A stretch of DNA of 64,000 bases from Linanthus parryae (Eukaryota > Streptophyta > Magnoliopsida > Ericales > Polemoniaceae): contig JALGPY010000002.1 of NCBI GenBank assembly GCA_023055425.1, forward strand, positions 133,506,427 to 133,570,426, given 5' to 3'. This document shows, piece after piece, positions 1 through 11,442 of the stretch; the stretch's first letter is position 1; each line of letters begins with the position of its first letter. A model generated the notes under the pieces. That model had not been told where the DNA came from and made no database searches. It worked only from the letters and a program-made list of their open reading frames with translations. Position numbers and translations under genes: made by a program.

Positions 1-1278
1 GCCATTCAAGGTATGGTTACATGTGAACTTTCTAAAATTACTCTGGGGTGCTTATATGATTTTGAGTGCACGTTGAAGTGCTCTCATGATTTTGAATTCT
101 ATCTGTCATAAGATTTGGTCAGCTGAAAGGTGGATTGCTAGGCTTGCATAAAAATGCAGTATCCCTAGGTGTACCAAACAAGGAAGCAATTATGCATGTG
201 ACGCTCTACTGACTTTTTGCGTACACCGGACCAGTGGAGCATATATGCTTGTGACGCTCAAATTACTTTTTTGTGTTTTATTAGATTCTGATTTCTCCTA
301 TTTAGAAAGTCTTACGACTAGATACTTTGTGTAGCTTAGGTTATCTTGTTCATAGAGACGTGATTTGTACATGTTCAAATTTTAGAACTCACACCCTTCC
401 CTGAGCTAAACCACAGCATTATTTTCCCCATACCCAAAATTTATTAGCCATAATCTGTTTTCCAATACAGAACAAATTCACATTGCACAGTGTAAAACTT
501 TGTTATCGAGACAAATGGCCTCTTTTCTGTTAGTTCTTGTATCAACTTAATCCTTGCTGGCCCACTCCCTATGTTAGTAAGTGGAGCTAGATTTGAAAGC
601 TCCCCACTTTTCTTAAACGATGTTTCCGTGACAGTATCTTCACCCACCAAAAACTCCATAGTAATGAAGCCCTTAGTTATAGTATCATTTCTTTTTGCAA
701 CCTTTTCCCTTTATGTGGCCAAAGCATTAAGTCTCTTTTACACCTCTCCTGAGATTGCAGTCAGCTTGTGGACTTATGGTTTCAACTTGACCCTCATGAT
801 GCCTTCAATCTCGACTCTACCAAAGCCTTCAGTGTTTGATTAATTAAAAATGGCTCTTCCAATTTATACTCTATGAGTGGCAGGGCACCTTCTTCTTTGT
901 TTGTTGGAGGATTTGGAAGACAAGAAATACCTTGTTTTTGGAAATTCTAGCACACCATGAATATCCATTGATCAAGGAGGATGAGCACAATTTGGTCTTC
1001 TATATGAAGGGCTAAAATTTCTAGTCTATCACGGTTATCTATATCATTCCTCTCGTGTATATATAAAGCTTGATTTCATCGGTTGGCTACTATTTTGTAC
1101 ACAAAATAGAGCAGAATCCTGCAGCCGGTGAGTATATGCCATGACTAGCACCAATATGGTCAGTAATGGAGTAATATCAAAGAATCCGTAATTTAGCGAG
1201 TGATTAGATGAATGGAAATATGGATGAATTGGTAATTTTGGGGCTGATTCAATCAGTTATCTAAATGAAAGAAAAGTA
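1..1278. other. Intergenic DNA, no gene recognised
   Basis: AT-rich sequence without a convincing coding region. Two short overlapping open frames on opposite strands around 444-843 have no recognisable domain and look like chance. No LTR ends, PBS or RNA gene seen. Confidence 0.6.
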
Positions 1279-1530
1279 ATACTCCATCCCACAAGATTTA
1301 TTCCTTTTTGAAATTCCAACTACTTAAGGGGACATGAATTAATTGCAGCCATTATTGGATTGTGTGCTGATATTGACATAATTGCCCCCTATTTTTCATT
1401 TCTAGCAGCTATAACTTTTACTTGATTTTGTTGTCAATTTATCCAATTTCAAACAAACAAGTAGAACTTACTTTTATTTTGGGACTTCCCATAATACAAA
1501 ACTGCGCAATTTTTACCGTACGGAGGGAGA
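1279..1530. mobile_element. Possible Stowaway-like MITE (degenerate)
   Basis: The left end reads TACTCCATCCCACA from 1280 and the right end reads ACGGAGGGAG at 1520-1529. These resemble, in inverted orientation, the TACTCCCTCCGTCCCA-type ends of plant Stowaway/mariner MITEs. The interval of about 250 bp and the AT-rich, gene-free interior fit a MITE. The termini are diverged and no clean TA duplication is visible, so this could be a coincidence of short motifs. Confidence 0.35.
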
Positions 1531-2897
1531 AAGTTGATGAGGTAGGATAACTATGTTATAATTTATGGTACTGACTAACAATATGTCAATAACCTATCCC
1601 CCCCCCCCCCCCATAACTAGGATGTCCTCCCATTGTAAAACATGTAGACTTACGAATAAAATTTGAGTTATTGAGATACTGAGAGCTTTGATTGCTCGTT
1701 GTTGTGAATCCTTGGTGATTGTTTGTTTGTCTATTTGTGTTCCGAGTGCTTTCTGCTTCAGTCATAAAAGAGAATTGGGAAATATAATATTTCTGACATC
1801 TTTGTACTCAAGATATATTGTTGTGAAATAGATTTAAGAGGAAATTCATGCTTGGTCAAAATTAGATGCCTGATTATAATATTGTACTATACTTAGGTCG
1901 AATTAGACCCAAGGGGATGAGCAGGTTTTGGATAGTGTGAGGATAAGGTATAAGAAAGGAATCAAAATCTTTTGTGGGGAGAGGGGAAAGGTAATGGAAT
2001 TAATTGAAACATGACAAAATGCAGTACTATATGATAGCTGAGGACGTCATGCGTGCCATAACTATCCTTCTCTTCTTCTTTTTTGACAAACCGGTTTTTG
2101 TTAACCAACCGAACATTATACTACCAGGAAAAGGCATAGTGAAACAGATTATGCTTCCGTCAACAAGAGTCAAGTGCTCGAACAACAAGGTTGCAACAGA
2201 TAATGTAACAGACATAATCACCACTGCTCATAATGTAACCTTAAAACATTAATACCTGACAGGTTGAGTTCATGTATTCCACGAAATGAATCCACATAAG
2301 AAGTATTGAGTTATCTTCCGGTCATGACCTAGCAATTACCCAGCAACAAAATTCAAGCAACAATAACACAGAATAAAATAAGGCGTAAAAGATGACTGGT
2401 TAGAAATTTCTGAAATCATTTTATGAGGAAAGGCGTACATGGTCAAACCATATTCGAGCCGCCGAATCTCCCTTCGCTTTATCTAGTCAAACTAACCCAA
2501 TCAAAGGGTTTGATGATACTGGAATCTCTACACTCATCATTACTCCAACTATTCAGCTCCGCCCCGTGAAGTTTATCAAGGATACAAGATTATTTGAATT
2601 GGATTTCTCCTGAAAGATTACAAGTTCAAGAGTTGAGATTGAAAGTAGGTAACCATTTATGATAAGAAGAAACATAGATCCCTGGTTTATGAAACAGAAA
2701 GATTGATAAACCCTGGTTTGCATTGCAAATTGAAATTTTAAACGCCAATAATTTTTTTCATTTATGCTGAGATGAATGAAAATTCTAATCATGCTAAGAC
2801 TCATTAAGCCTTCACATAATGTCCACTACGGTAAACATATTGATTTTTCATCTGATTTGCATATGCATCACATGCGCCAAGTTTTCTAGTGTCACTA
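1531..2897. other. Intergenic DNA with poly-C tract
   Basis: No coding region recognised; short frames at 2004-2252 and 2553-2804 have no domain. A run of 15 C residues lies at 1598-1612. Confidence 0.55.
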
Positions 2898-3430
2898 TCA
2901 AATGTAGATTGTAAGGAAGCCAATTGTTGGACACAGGATCTTCTATTTAGTTAGAAAAACATAGATGTAATTAAAAGGAAATTGAGAGACTGGCTTGATA
3001 TGATAGGAATTGAAACGGAGGAATCTGGATGAGATCATTTACTGTTCTTTTCTTGTTCCACAATGTTCCATTTAGGTGCAGAAAACTCCCTTTATTACTC
3101 TTCATATCCATCCCTCAAATTCCCTTTTTCCTATTTCAACTTGTCTGATTTGCTAGCTACTCAACCCCTCCAAGGAATTTGGACTGGGATACTTAACATT
3201 TATGTACCACAAATTTATCGAACCACCCGTCCTTCATAGATATGACATCATAACATACCTGAAGCTAAGATCCATTAAGGCAGCAGTGGTATGTGGTGAG
3301 AGTAAATGCTCTACCTGCCCAAGGAAATTCACAATCAGGATGAGAATCCAAATTTCAGCAACCTATTCAAGATTTTGTACATTGATGGTAGGAAATCTAA
3401 ATTAAGATCTATCTTCCTGCAGCCAATTCA
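2898..3430. repeat. Diverged duplication, copy 1
   Basis: Four anchors recur in the same order in 4033-4935: a 24-bp block at 2898-2921, the CTCAACCCCTCCAA block near 3160, the CTACCTGC...AATTCACAA block near 3310-3345, and GCAGCCAATTCA near 3419-3430. Spacing between the copies grows from about 1.1 to 1.5 kb, so indels have accumulated. Function unknown; CTACCTGC read on the minus strand resembles a splice donor (GCAG|GTAG), so a duplicated fragment of a minus-strand gene is possible but not shown. Confidence 0.55.
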
Positions 3431-3643
3431 ATTCAGGGTCGTGAGGATGGAACCTAAGTTCGAGCACTTTTATTTTGGGCAATTTGAGAGAGGGAAAAAA
3501 AAACCATGACAGTTTCATCAACAGTCCTGTTGAACTTGTGAGAGAGTAAGAGAAAGTAAAATGCCATAACGAGATACGACAAAAGTTATTATTTCTATTT
3601 TGAAGCATCATGTCTTAACGTCTTTTGCAACTCTGATTTCTGC

Positions 3644-3685
3644 AAAAAAAAAAAAAAAAAAACCCACACACACACACACACACAC
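3644..3685. repeat. Poly-A tract followed by (CA)n
   Basis: A run of 19 A residues (3644-3662), then CCC, then about ten CA repeats to 3685. Could be a decayed retroposon tail; no body recognised upstream. Confidence 0.8.
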
Positions 3686-3888
3686 TCAAGTTGACCTAAA
3701 GGTTGAAACAGGAGAGGAAATATAAAACATAAGATACTCTTTCACACTAGATCCAGTGTCTGAAACTAGAATTAAGAAAGGTACATACTCGTGTTTGTCA
3801 CGGTCGTATATTCAGCTGATGAAAAGAATGGTGCTTCTGAAAAAGGACGGAATCACTACATTGTATACGTTTGTCTATTGATAACATA

Positions 3889-3923
3889 GATGTTCGGATC
3901 AGATGGGATCTGATCCGGACATC
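3889..3923. repeat. Near-perfect inverted repeat (hairpin)
   Basis: Arms of 16 nt at 3889-3904 and 3908-3923 are complementary except at one position, with a 3-nt loop. The motif GGATCAGAT / ATCTGATCC lies at the centre. Function unknown. Confidence 0.7.
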
Positions 3924-4032
3924 AAAACAAGATAACCTAAAGTGTTATAGAATGGAAAGAGGTGCGCCATCAAGTACCACTTATGTTACATGGGCAGGTC
4001 GTGTGGCCAATTCATTTGCCAAACCCACGTAG

Positions 4033-4935
4033 TCAAATGTGGATTGTAAGGAAGCCGGTCCTCACATGAGAACACCTCAAGATCTTATAGTTGGGCCAAA
4101 AATCACCGAAATAACCCCCATGGAGGGATAATACTGATATAGGCTCATTCTGAGCATCGATATTTTGGCTTCTAAACCGAAAGAAGTTAAATTGGTCGGG
4201 CTAGATGTGATGCAAGAAGAACATGTCGTCGGCATGTGTCATGATCCCATTCTCCTCCACCACCACCACCACCACCTATTATTGCTTTTAACAGAACCAA
4301 TACAACGACTATCGGTTTTACAGTGCTTCGTTGTAAGCTTAAAACCGGTGGGGGTTATTTTGGTGTCTTTTGGCCCAAATAGGTTCATTTCAGTGAAAAT
4401 CACTCCACGTATCTCCTGTAGGGTTAGAGATAAGCGAATGTAGCGGAGATGGAAGGCGGTTAAGGGACGACTTAGGATGATCTGGAATCTGAACGGTAGG
4501 ATATCATAATTCTTTCCTCGTTCCCGCCATTTTTTCATTTCCATCGGCAAATATTATTTCCTTTTTAATTTTTCAAGTTCGTAAACCCTAATTGCTCAAC
4601 CCCTCCAAAGAATTTGGACAGCGATACTAAATATGTAGGTAACAAAAAGATATATCGAGGGATGAGGAAATGAGTATCTCAGCTGAGCTGGGCTGGTCAG
4701 ACATGAATTACGAAGAGTCCAATTAACAATGAATATGCACAGCATGGATATATGTACTATACCTTATATGCATTAAGAAACACAGCAATGAGAAAAATGC
4801 CCTACCTGCACACGAAAAATTCACAACGAAAGAATCAGGATGTATATCCATCTCTGTATTGGCTACCAATTCATGATTTCGTAGGTAGCGATTATGGATG
4901 GAATGTAAAAAAGATCTGCAGCCAATTCATCATAA
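4033..4935. repeat. Diverged duplication, copy 2
   Basis: Second copy of the 2898-3430 block, expanded by insertions. It includes a (CAC)n run at about 4254-4276. A 103-codon minus-strand frame (4239-4550) runs through the repeat and encodes a poly-W stretch from it, so I do not call it a gene. Confidence 0.5.
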
Positions 4936-5892
4936 CTACTATTAAGCATGACAGAGAGGGAAGAAGAACTTACATCGCAAATAAAAAGCGATATGGTAAG
5001 CAACTGAGGTAATCGTGATTTGTAATTTCATCTTCTTCCTCTCTTCGTAATGAGCAAACAAATTGATCAGTTGAAGAGAACGTCTCGCCCTCTCTCTCGT
5101 CGGCCGTGAGTAGTCAGTCGTTAGTGGGGGCAGAAAATTTGAGTTAGGTAGGGGTTTATTTATATGTAAATGCAGATTAGAAGCTCATATGATTAGGGTT
5201 CTGAGCTAAGCTAAAACATGTGGCAAAATCTCACCGTACAAATCGATGGTTTATTTGCATTTGGCCCCCTTGTGTTACCTATAATTTAAGGCATCCCATG
5301 TCGTTTGGTCTTTTTGACATTTCTTTTGTCATGGTTTGAGAAATATTTTTGTCATCAACTGGATTTGAACCCCGACATCATGACGTTTGGTTGGTTCGCA
5401 GTATGTTTGCGAATCAAAATGAGAAATTATAAGAGAAATAAGGTGAGAAAATAAAATGAAATAATTGATTTTTGATATATCACTAACGTGTTCGGATTAA
5501 TAAATGAGAAAAAACAAAATTCGTGTGTCTTGTTCATTATGTTTGGATCGATGTTCTAAAGAAAAGCAATGGATTTTGTGGTATATGCTTTTCAATTTGA
5601 CCTTTAAAAATACACCACGCAAGTGGAACACAATTTTTGCCAACCCACGACTATAGAGAAAGATTAAAGCCTCTGTAGATAACACTAAAGATATTTAGAT
5701 AAGTTCAAGGAAATAGTAAGAAAGCTATCTAATTTAATCTCACTTCATAAGACAATGGAGATCACAATGGCCAAGATAACAAGAAATTAAAGTTAAGAAA
5801 ATATATTTGAAGTTGTTATAAAAATTGAAGGAATGCGGTAACTTTAAGAAGAAGAAAATAAGTCATGGTGTCACAACGGAGAGACTCCAATT
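4936..5892. other. Intergenic DNA, no gene recognised
   Basis: CT-rich stretch near 5020-5110 followed by AT-rich DNA. No domain in any frame. The unresolved 5' part of the copia LTR that ends at 6348 may begin here. Confidence 0.5.
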
Positions 5893-5946
5893 GAAGAAGA
5901 AGAAGAAGAAGAAGAAGAAGAAGAAGAAGAAGAAGAAGAAGAAGAA
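5893..5946. repeat. (GAA)18 microsatellite
   Basis: Eighteen uninterrupted GAA units on the plus strand, next to the copia LTR fragment. Confidence 0.95.
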
Positions 5947-6544
5947 TGAGTTGTATTAAATCAATCATTCTAACTCCGGGGGCTGCTACGCCAATAAGTA
6001 CTAACCCTTGGGGGTGTGCTGCAATAACTAAAGAGTTGGTCTATATATACAGACCTACTCTAACATTTTATAACAGAAGAATGACCACTTATGTCTGGAT
6101 TACAATCACTCTTTCTCTCTCATACGCATCCAAGGAGCAAAACTTGGTGTGAACCTTTGTGTTCATCCAATTCATGTGATGCACACAGACTGTTGAGTTC
6201 TTGGAGCACGTGAACACAAGCACGGTTGAAGATCAAGATAAAGATCTAAGGCTAGTTATTGCGGATCACACTTCAAAGTTAAAAACCCTAAAAATAGCTT
6301 CCGCACTTTGATTTATTGTCTAGGTTAGGACCTGTAGCGAACCCTTCATTAGTATCAGAGCCACAGTTTGTATTTCGTGCAAAAATTGATAAATTTTTGT
6401 AACAGCAGTATTAAAAACGGATTTTGAAATCAACGTTTTACTAGGAAATAACCTATCGTTACGTAGATCTCGTCGAAATGATTTCAGAAATATAAAATTT
6501 ATGTTTTTTGGATAAACGAGTAAAAAGTTATGACTTTTTTGTTC
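5947..6544 (+). mobile_element. Copia fragment: 5' LTR end, PBS and leader
   Basis: A TATA-like box (CTATATATA, about 6041-6049) is followed about 300 bp later by an LTR-type end ...CTTCA at 6348 and then TAGTATCAGAGC (6350-6361). That matches the initiator-Met primer-binding site TGGTATCAGAGC with one substitution. Leader-like AT-rich sequence follows to about 6544, where homology switches to an LTR in the opposite orientation. No gag or pol remains. The 5' limit is uncertain. Confidence 0.55.
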
Positions 6545-7476
6545 TCCGAATTAGATAAAATACCATGTGCCCAATGTTACCGTGTTGTATCTATCCTTTT
6601 GTTTCTATATCCGGATTGGACACGATACATAATTGTCACACTTGTATATCAAATATGTAGTTTCTCGATCCTGGGAATAGGCTTATTTATACAGATAACA
6701 TAAACATCTCCATATTGATTTATCTGAGTCTAGCCAGACATTCCATAAGCACTACCCCTCGAGTGGTCGTGGATATTTTCTCCCATTATGTGGAAGGGAC
6801 AAATCATCTCTACATCACTACCATCTCTAAGCTTGCTGCATATCATTCTCGATGACTATCTTTATAGTTACCCAGTTATAGTGTAACGTTTGATAATATC
6901 AAAGCATGATATTTCATAACTAGAGGATATAGTGACTTAAAGTCTAAGGATTACAACACCATTAGCACTACGAGAAGCACTTGTGACATTAACATAACTT
7001 AATGCAGTCTTCTCGTTGTGGGTCAATCCAGTATGTCGTTACTCCTAATACAAGAGAAATTTGTGTTCGCTCTAAGAGCAAATGATGTGGATTTGATCTA
7101 ACCATTCAGTACATGACACGTTAGGAGGAAAGAGAATGACTGGCAGACAAAAGAAAGTGGATTACTACATGTGATGTACTGATTAGAGCACCATGTCATA
7201 TTTGCTCTTGGAGCAACCAATAATTACTCCTAATGCACACCCATGTGTTAGACTTGATATCTCCATATCAATCTACCCACATACTAGTCTATAGTGATTG
7301 TCATGGTAATCAATATAATGAACTAGGGGTATTTAAGATAAACTATTTAAAATAAACAACCCATTGTAATCTAAGGATTTCATTATATTAAATATCTCTA
7401 TAAATAATAAATGAATATTCTAGCCAAATAATGTTCATACTAAATATAGTTTAGCTCTAGGTCATCTACTCCAACA
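6545..7476 (-). mobile_element. Truncated Angela/BARE-like copia LTR, minus strand
   Basis: Read on the minus strand it starts TGTTGGAGTAGATGACC at 7476 and follows the LTRs of elements A and C block by block: the fifth-base-pair region around ATCCCTAG, the CACTAGATAT block, the TCTGGCCAGACTC-like block and CAATCCGGATAT near 6600-6625. Homology fades at about 6545, so roughly the last third of the LTR, including its TATA box and CA end, is missing. No TSD seen. Confidence 0.7.
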
Positions 7477-7808
7477 TGAGGCTCACCAATAGTGGGATAT
7501 CACGAATAAGAAAGTGCCCTATGTTGTGTTTTCCAAGGGTGGGGAATGGAGACCTCATCGGCAAGTTCGAGACCGCCTTGGTTGCAAGGAATTGTAGGTA
7601 CCAATCAAAGAAAAAGGTTAATCCACCTCGGCCATCGATTGTGCTTGTGTTGACGATTGTCGATTCATCATCTGCCATCGATTATGCGCATGTTGATGAG
7701 TGTAGGCTCATCTTCGGCCATCGCTTTTTTTGCATTTTAATGAGTATTGACTCATCATCTTGCGTGGATGGATAGAGTTGAACTACATACATAGCCTTAA
7801 CTGTGAGT
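7477..7808. other. Unassigned DNA with imperfect internal repeats
   Basis: Between 7625 and 7765 the motifs GCCATCG, TTGATGAGT and CTCATCATC recur at about 60-bp spacing on both sides of short spacers. An open frame exists on each strand but without recognisable domains. The outer solo LTR begins just downstream. Confidence 0.45.
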
Positions 7809-7813
7809 GTTAA

Positions 7814-8223
7814 TGTAATGCCCCGGTATTTCGGTGGGGGCTATGTGTTAATTACGTAAAATTTCCACGTGTTTAAGTGATAGTATCATTTTCACAAACT
7901 GTTTTATTGGTATATTATAAAATATAAATTTTGTCAATTTAAATTTTGTGTACGAAAAAACTTATTTTGTAAATGTTAAAACAGTATTAGTTTGTTTTAT
8001 TATAATGTTTGTATAATAGTAATATAATACGTAATAGGTCACCACCCTCACTGTGCACCTAATACACTAGATCATGTAGCCACACTGTACTCCCTCCTCA
8101 CAGTAACCATTCTCCCTCCACCTTCTTCTTCTTCACGAAAGGGAAACAGGAGCAGTCCTGCTCCTTCTCCATCACCACCAAGCTTTCAAAAAATTGTCCA
8201 AATACAAAGGTGAAATTCGACTC
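7814..8223 (+). repeat. E LTR segment 1 (U3)
   Basis: First 410 bp of solo LTR E up to the insertion of element F. Its last five bases, GACTC (8219-8223), are the left copy of F's target duplication. Confidence 0.85.
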
Positions 8224-9531
8224 TGAAAGATCAGGTTGTGCAAGGCTTGGAATAGTTCAACTATTTCAAGGCCTTGAATCAGCTTTCAAAGCCTTGAATC
8301 AGTTTCAGAGGCTTGAAAATAGTTTAGCTATTTTCAAGGCCTTGAAACTGGATTCAAAGCCTTGAAACTACTTAACCTGTGTGAACACTCTCAGGGGCAG
8401 TTTTATGCAAGTCTGAGTTGATTCCCTTCCTATCTTTCATATGTTTGATTCACTGTTATTAGATGATGAAAGACAAATTATTCTAACATGTTTTTATCAT
8501 AGAATATCATCTGTTTGACTTTGATATTGCAGGAAAGTTTGTTTCTAATATTTGCAGGATTCTTTCCTAAACTAAATTTGTGTAGTTTTGGTAATAGTCG
8601 GACATTTTGATCCTGTGATCAATCAGAGACTTATGACAGCTTCTCAGATTGCTTATTTACAAGATCACAACAATATCTTAGAAGATTGTGATCAACTATC
8701 CGTTGGAGAAAGCTGTTAAAGAGAGTCAAAGCTGTTTCCTACAAAATAGGAAGTTGTTGTTGAAAATTTGGGAAGATTTGTAGAGCTTCAAACAGTTTAA
8801 ATATAGCTCACTTTGAAGCAACAAAATACGAGACTCAACGGGAAAAAGCAAGAGACGGGTTTCTGGATTGACAAAGCACCAAGAAGAACATCAAACTCTC
8901 AATCCCTTCCACAGAAGTTCACTGCATTCTTCACTGCTGTTTTCTATTCTAAGTGTACTTCTGTTTTCAGCTGTATTGGTAGATCATTTCTGTATTATCT
9001 CTACATCTATTTTCAAGGATTGTTCAAGGTGAACAATAGAGAATTCTTAGTTAATCAGCTAGCTAGAGTAGGTACTAGACAGGTTAGGGAAAACCACAAG
9101 TTGTAACAGAGTAAGGGAACTCTCTGGGCTTGAGTTCTAGGGCTTAGATTTTGATTAATAAGAATTGAGTTGAAAATCCTGCAGGGATCTAAACCCTGAG
9201 GTAGAGACGTAGGTCCAAGTGGAATGAACTCTATAAATCACTTGTCACTTGCATTTAAAGTTCATTATTTTTCACAGTTTTTGCAGCTCACACAACTGTC
9301 TGTTTTTCAAGGGTTTGAACCTGTTTTCAAGGCCTTGAAAAAGACATACTTGCTTTATACTGTTTGCATCTTCTCCTAGGGCTTGAACTAGTTTTAAAGG
9401 CCTTGAACTTCATTGTTTTCACAAGTTTTCATCTCCCTAGCAAGTTTTGTAAAAAGTTGGCATACTCTATTTAACCCCCCCCCCTTCTAGAGTATCTTAG
9501 CTGCATTAACATCTGCATACTCACACTTTCA
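8224..9531 (+). repeat. F 5' LTR
   Basis: 1308 bp, TG...CA. Contains several copies of the palindrome TTCAAGGCCTTGAA (exact at 8265-8278, 8333-8346 and 9326-9339). A TATA-like CTATAAATC lies at about 9231-9239. A C run near 9476-9484 is shorter in the 3' LTR. Confidence 0.93.
8265..8366. repeat. Palindrome TTCAAGGCCTTGAA array in F 5' LTR
   Basis: Exact 14-bp palindromes at 8265-8278 and 8333-8346; one-mismatch forms (TTCAAAGCCTTGAA) at 8285-8298 and 8353-8366; a more diverged form at 8304-8317. Single copies recur elsewhere in F. Confidence 0.9.
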
Positions 9532-9533
9532 AT

Positions 9534-9545
9534 TGGTATCAGAGC
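9534..9545 (+). promoter_or_regulatory. F primer-binding site
   Basis: TGGTATCAGAGC two bases after the 5' LTR, complementary to the 3' end of initiator-Met tRNA. Confidence 0.9.
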
Positions 9546-9580
9546 TTGTATCACTGTATAGATTTAACCATCTGGTGATC

Positions 9581-11435
9581 ATGAGTACTTCAGGTGATGG
9601 TGCTTTCTCACAGGGAAGAGCTGCTAACAGACCTCCTCTATTTGGTGGAGAAAATTTTTCTCACTAGAAAGCCCTCATGAAAATGTTCATCATTGATCAA
9701 GATCTAGAGCTTTGGATCATTATCCAGAATGGACCTCATACTTTCTACACACAGAAAGATGGGATTAAAACTTTCAAAACAGAAGACTCACTCTCCTCTT
9801 CTGAATTAGAGCAATTCTCTAAGAACTACAAGGCGATTAACATTTTGTATTGTGCTTTGAGTACAGATGAATTCAACAGGATCTCTGGATGCACAACTGC
9901 TAAAGAAATCTGGGATAAGCTTGTGGTTACCTTTTAAGGAACCAGTCAAGTCAAGCAAACCAAGATCAACATCTATCTCAGGCAATAAGAGCTGTTTAAG
10001 ATGAATGCAGATGAGTCCATCAGAGACATGTTCAAGAGGTTCACTGACATTGTCAACAACCTTGATTCACTGGGAAAACATTTTTCCAATGAATAAAAGG
10101 TGAGGAAGATTCTCAGAAATCTTCCAAAGTCAAAGTGGGAACCAAATACCACAACTATTGAAGAAGCTCAGAATCTCTGAACTCTACAACTTGATGACCT
10201 ACAAGGGAAGCTCCTGACACATGAGATATCAATGAATGAAGTTGATGGAGATCTCCCGGATAGTGTCAAGATTTTAGCTCTCAAAGCCAAAGAGAATGAG
10301 AGAACACAAAGCCTTGAAACTGAGGATGGTGATGATGAAGATCCAATTGCCTTAATTTCCAAAGCCTTAACAATGATTCTCAAAATGAAGAAAAACTTTG
10401 GAAACAAAGACTTCAACAGAGAAAGGCATATATCATCCAGCAGCAATGACTACAAAGGTAAGTCCTCTTCATAAAATAAATCAAAAGTTATGAACTGCTT
10501 TGAATGTGGTGATGCAGGACACGTGATAAGAGATTGTCCACATAATAAAAGCAAGAGCTTTCAAAAGAAAGATCATGAAGAAGAAAGAAAGTCATGATAT
10601 CTTCATGGAGTGATTCAGATAGCTCTAGTGAATCTGAATCTGAGGAACAACATGTCAACCTATGCTTCATGGCCAAGCATGATGAAAGTTCTGAGAAGAA
10701 CATTGAGGTAATGGTAAATTGTCTGATTTCAAAACCAAAAGAAGCTCTTTCAGAATATCTCAGAACAATGCTTTTAAATGAGAAAGATTATCTGAAAGAG
10801 ATCAGACTTTTGAAAGAAAAAGTTCATGAGCAGGTAAAAGAAAACTTACAAATTGTTTGCCTAAATCAGAATCTTGAAATCTCTCAGAAGAAAACTGATA
10901 GTGATTTCAAGGCCTTGAAAACCAGTTTGAAAGCCTTGAAAACACAAGTCAAGGAAGTATTCACTAAAAACTCCTCAATGAGTGGCAGCCTTGTTAATCT
11001 TAGACATCAGATTGATGAATTAGATAAACAAAAGACTACTCTTACTGAGAAACTTCAAGAATCTGAATTGGTCAAAGTCAAGCTTGCTGGATCAAAACAC
11101 AAGTTGAACTTGATTCTTGGAAGAATTTCACAGTCGGTTCACAAAGCTGGTATTGGATTCAATCCAAACTTTCCCAGGAGGAACGATACCAGATTTGTGA
11201 AAGCTGGAAACAAAACTTCTCCTACATGTCATTATGTTGCAAAATTGGTCATGTTAAGATGACTTTTTCTTTTAGAAGAAGAGACCCTCACATAATGAGG
11301 AACACTTTTCCTTTTCAACTCAAAGGACAAGTTAAGCAGATTTGGGTTCCTAAAGGGGTTAGGCCACCTAACATGGTTGATCCTGAATATGAATCCAAAT
11401 TCCACACTTGGTCTAACAGCTGGGTAAGGCAGTGA
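9581..11435 (+). pseudogene. gag: F gag (nucleocapsid) pseudogene
   Basis: Capsid/nucleocapsid gene of F. The chosen start is the ATG at 9581 (MSTSGDGAF), 36 bp after the PBS. The capsid part includes LELWIIIQNG and AKEIWDKL, typical of copia gag of the UBN2 type. A CX2CX4HX4C zinc knuckle (CFECGDAGHVIRDC) lies at about 10496-10537. A 222-codon Lys/Glu-rich coiled-coil frame follows at 10594-11262. A second, damaged knuckle follows (TCHY...GHVK, near 11220-11260), as in SIRE-type gag. Stops and frameshifts occur at about 9666, 9935, 9987, 10097, 10180 and 10472. Two copies of the family palindrome at 10906-10940 encode FKALKTSLKALKT inside the coiled coil. Non-functional. Confidence 0.8.
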
Positions 11436-11442
11436 TTGGTGT

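Noticed and set aside
571..843. 90-codon frame as a host gene
   Set aside because: No domain, no splice or promoter context, overlapped by an equally plausible antisense frame.
4239..4550. 103-codon minus-strand frame as a gene
   Set aside because: Includes a poly-Trp run from a CAC repeat and lies in the diverged duplication; no recognisable domain.
9534..9545. tRNA gene suggested by TGGTATCAGAGC at several places
   Set aside because: Each copy lies next to an LTR end and is a primer-binding site; no cloverleaf surrounds it.
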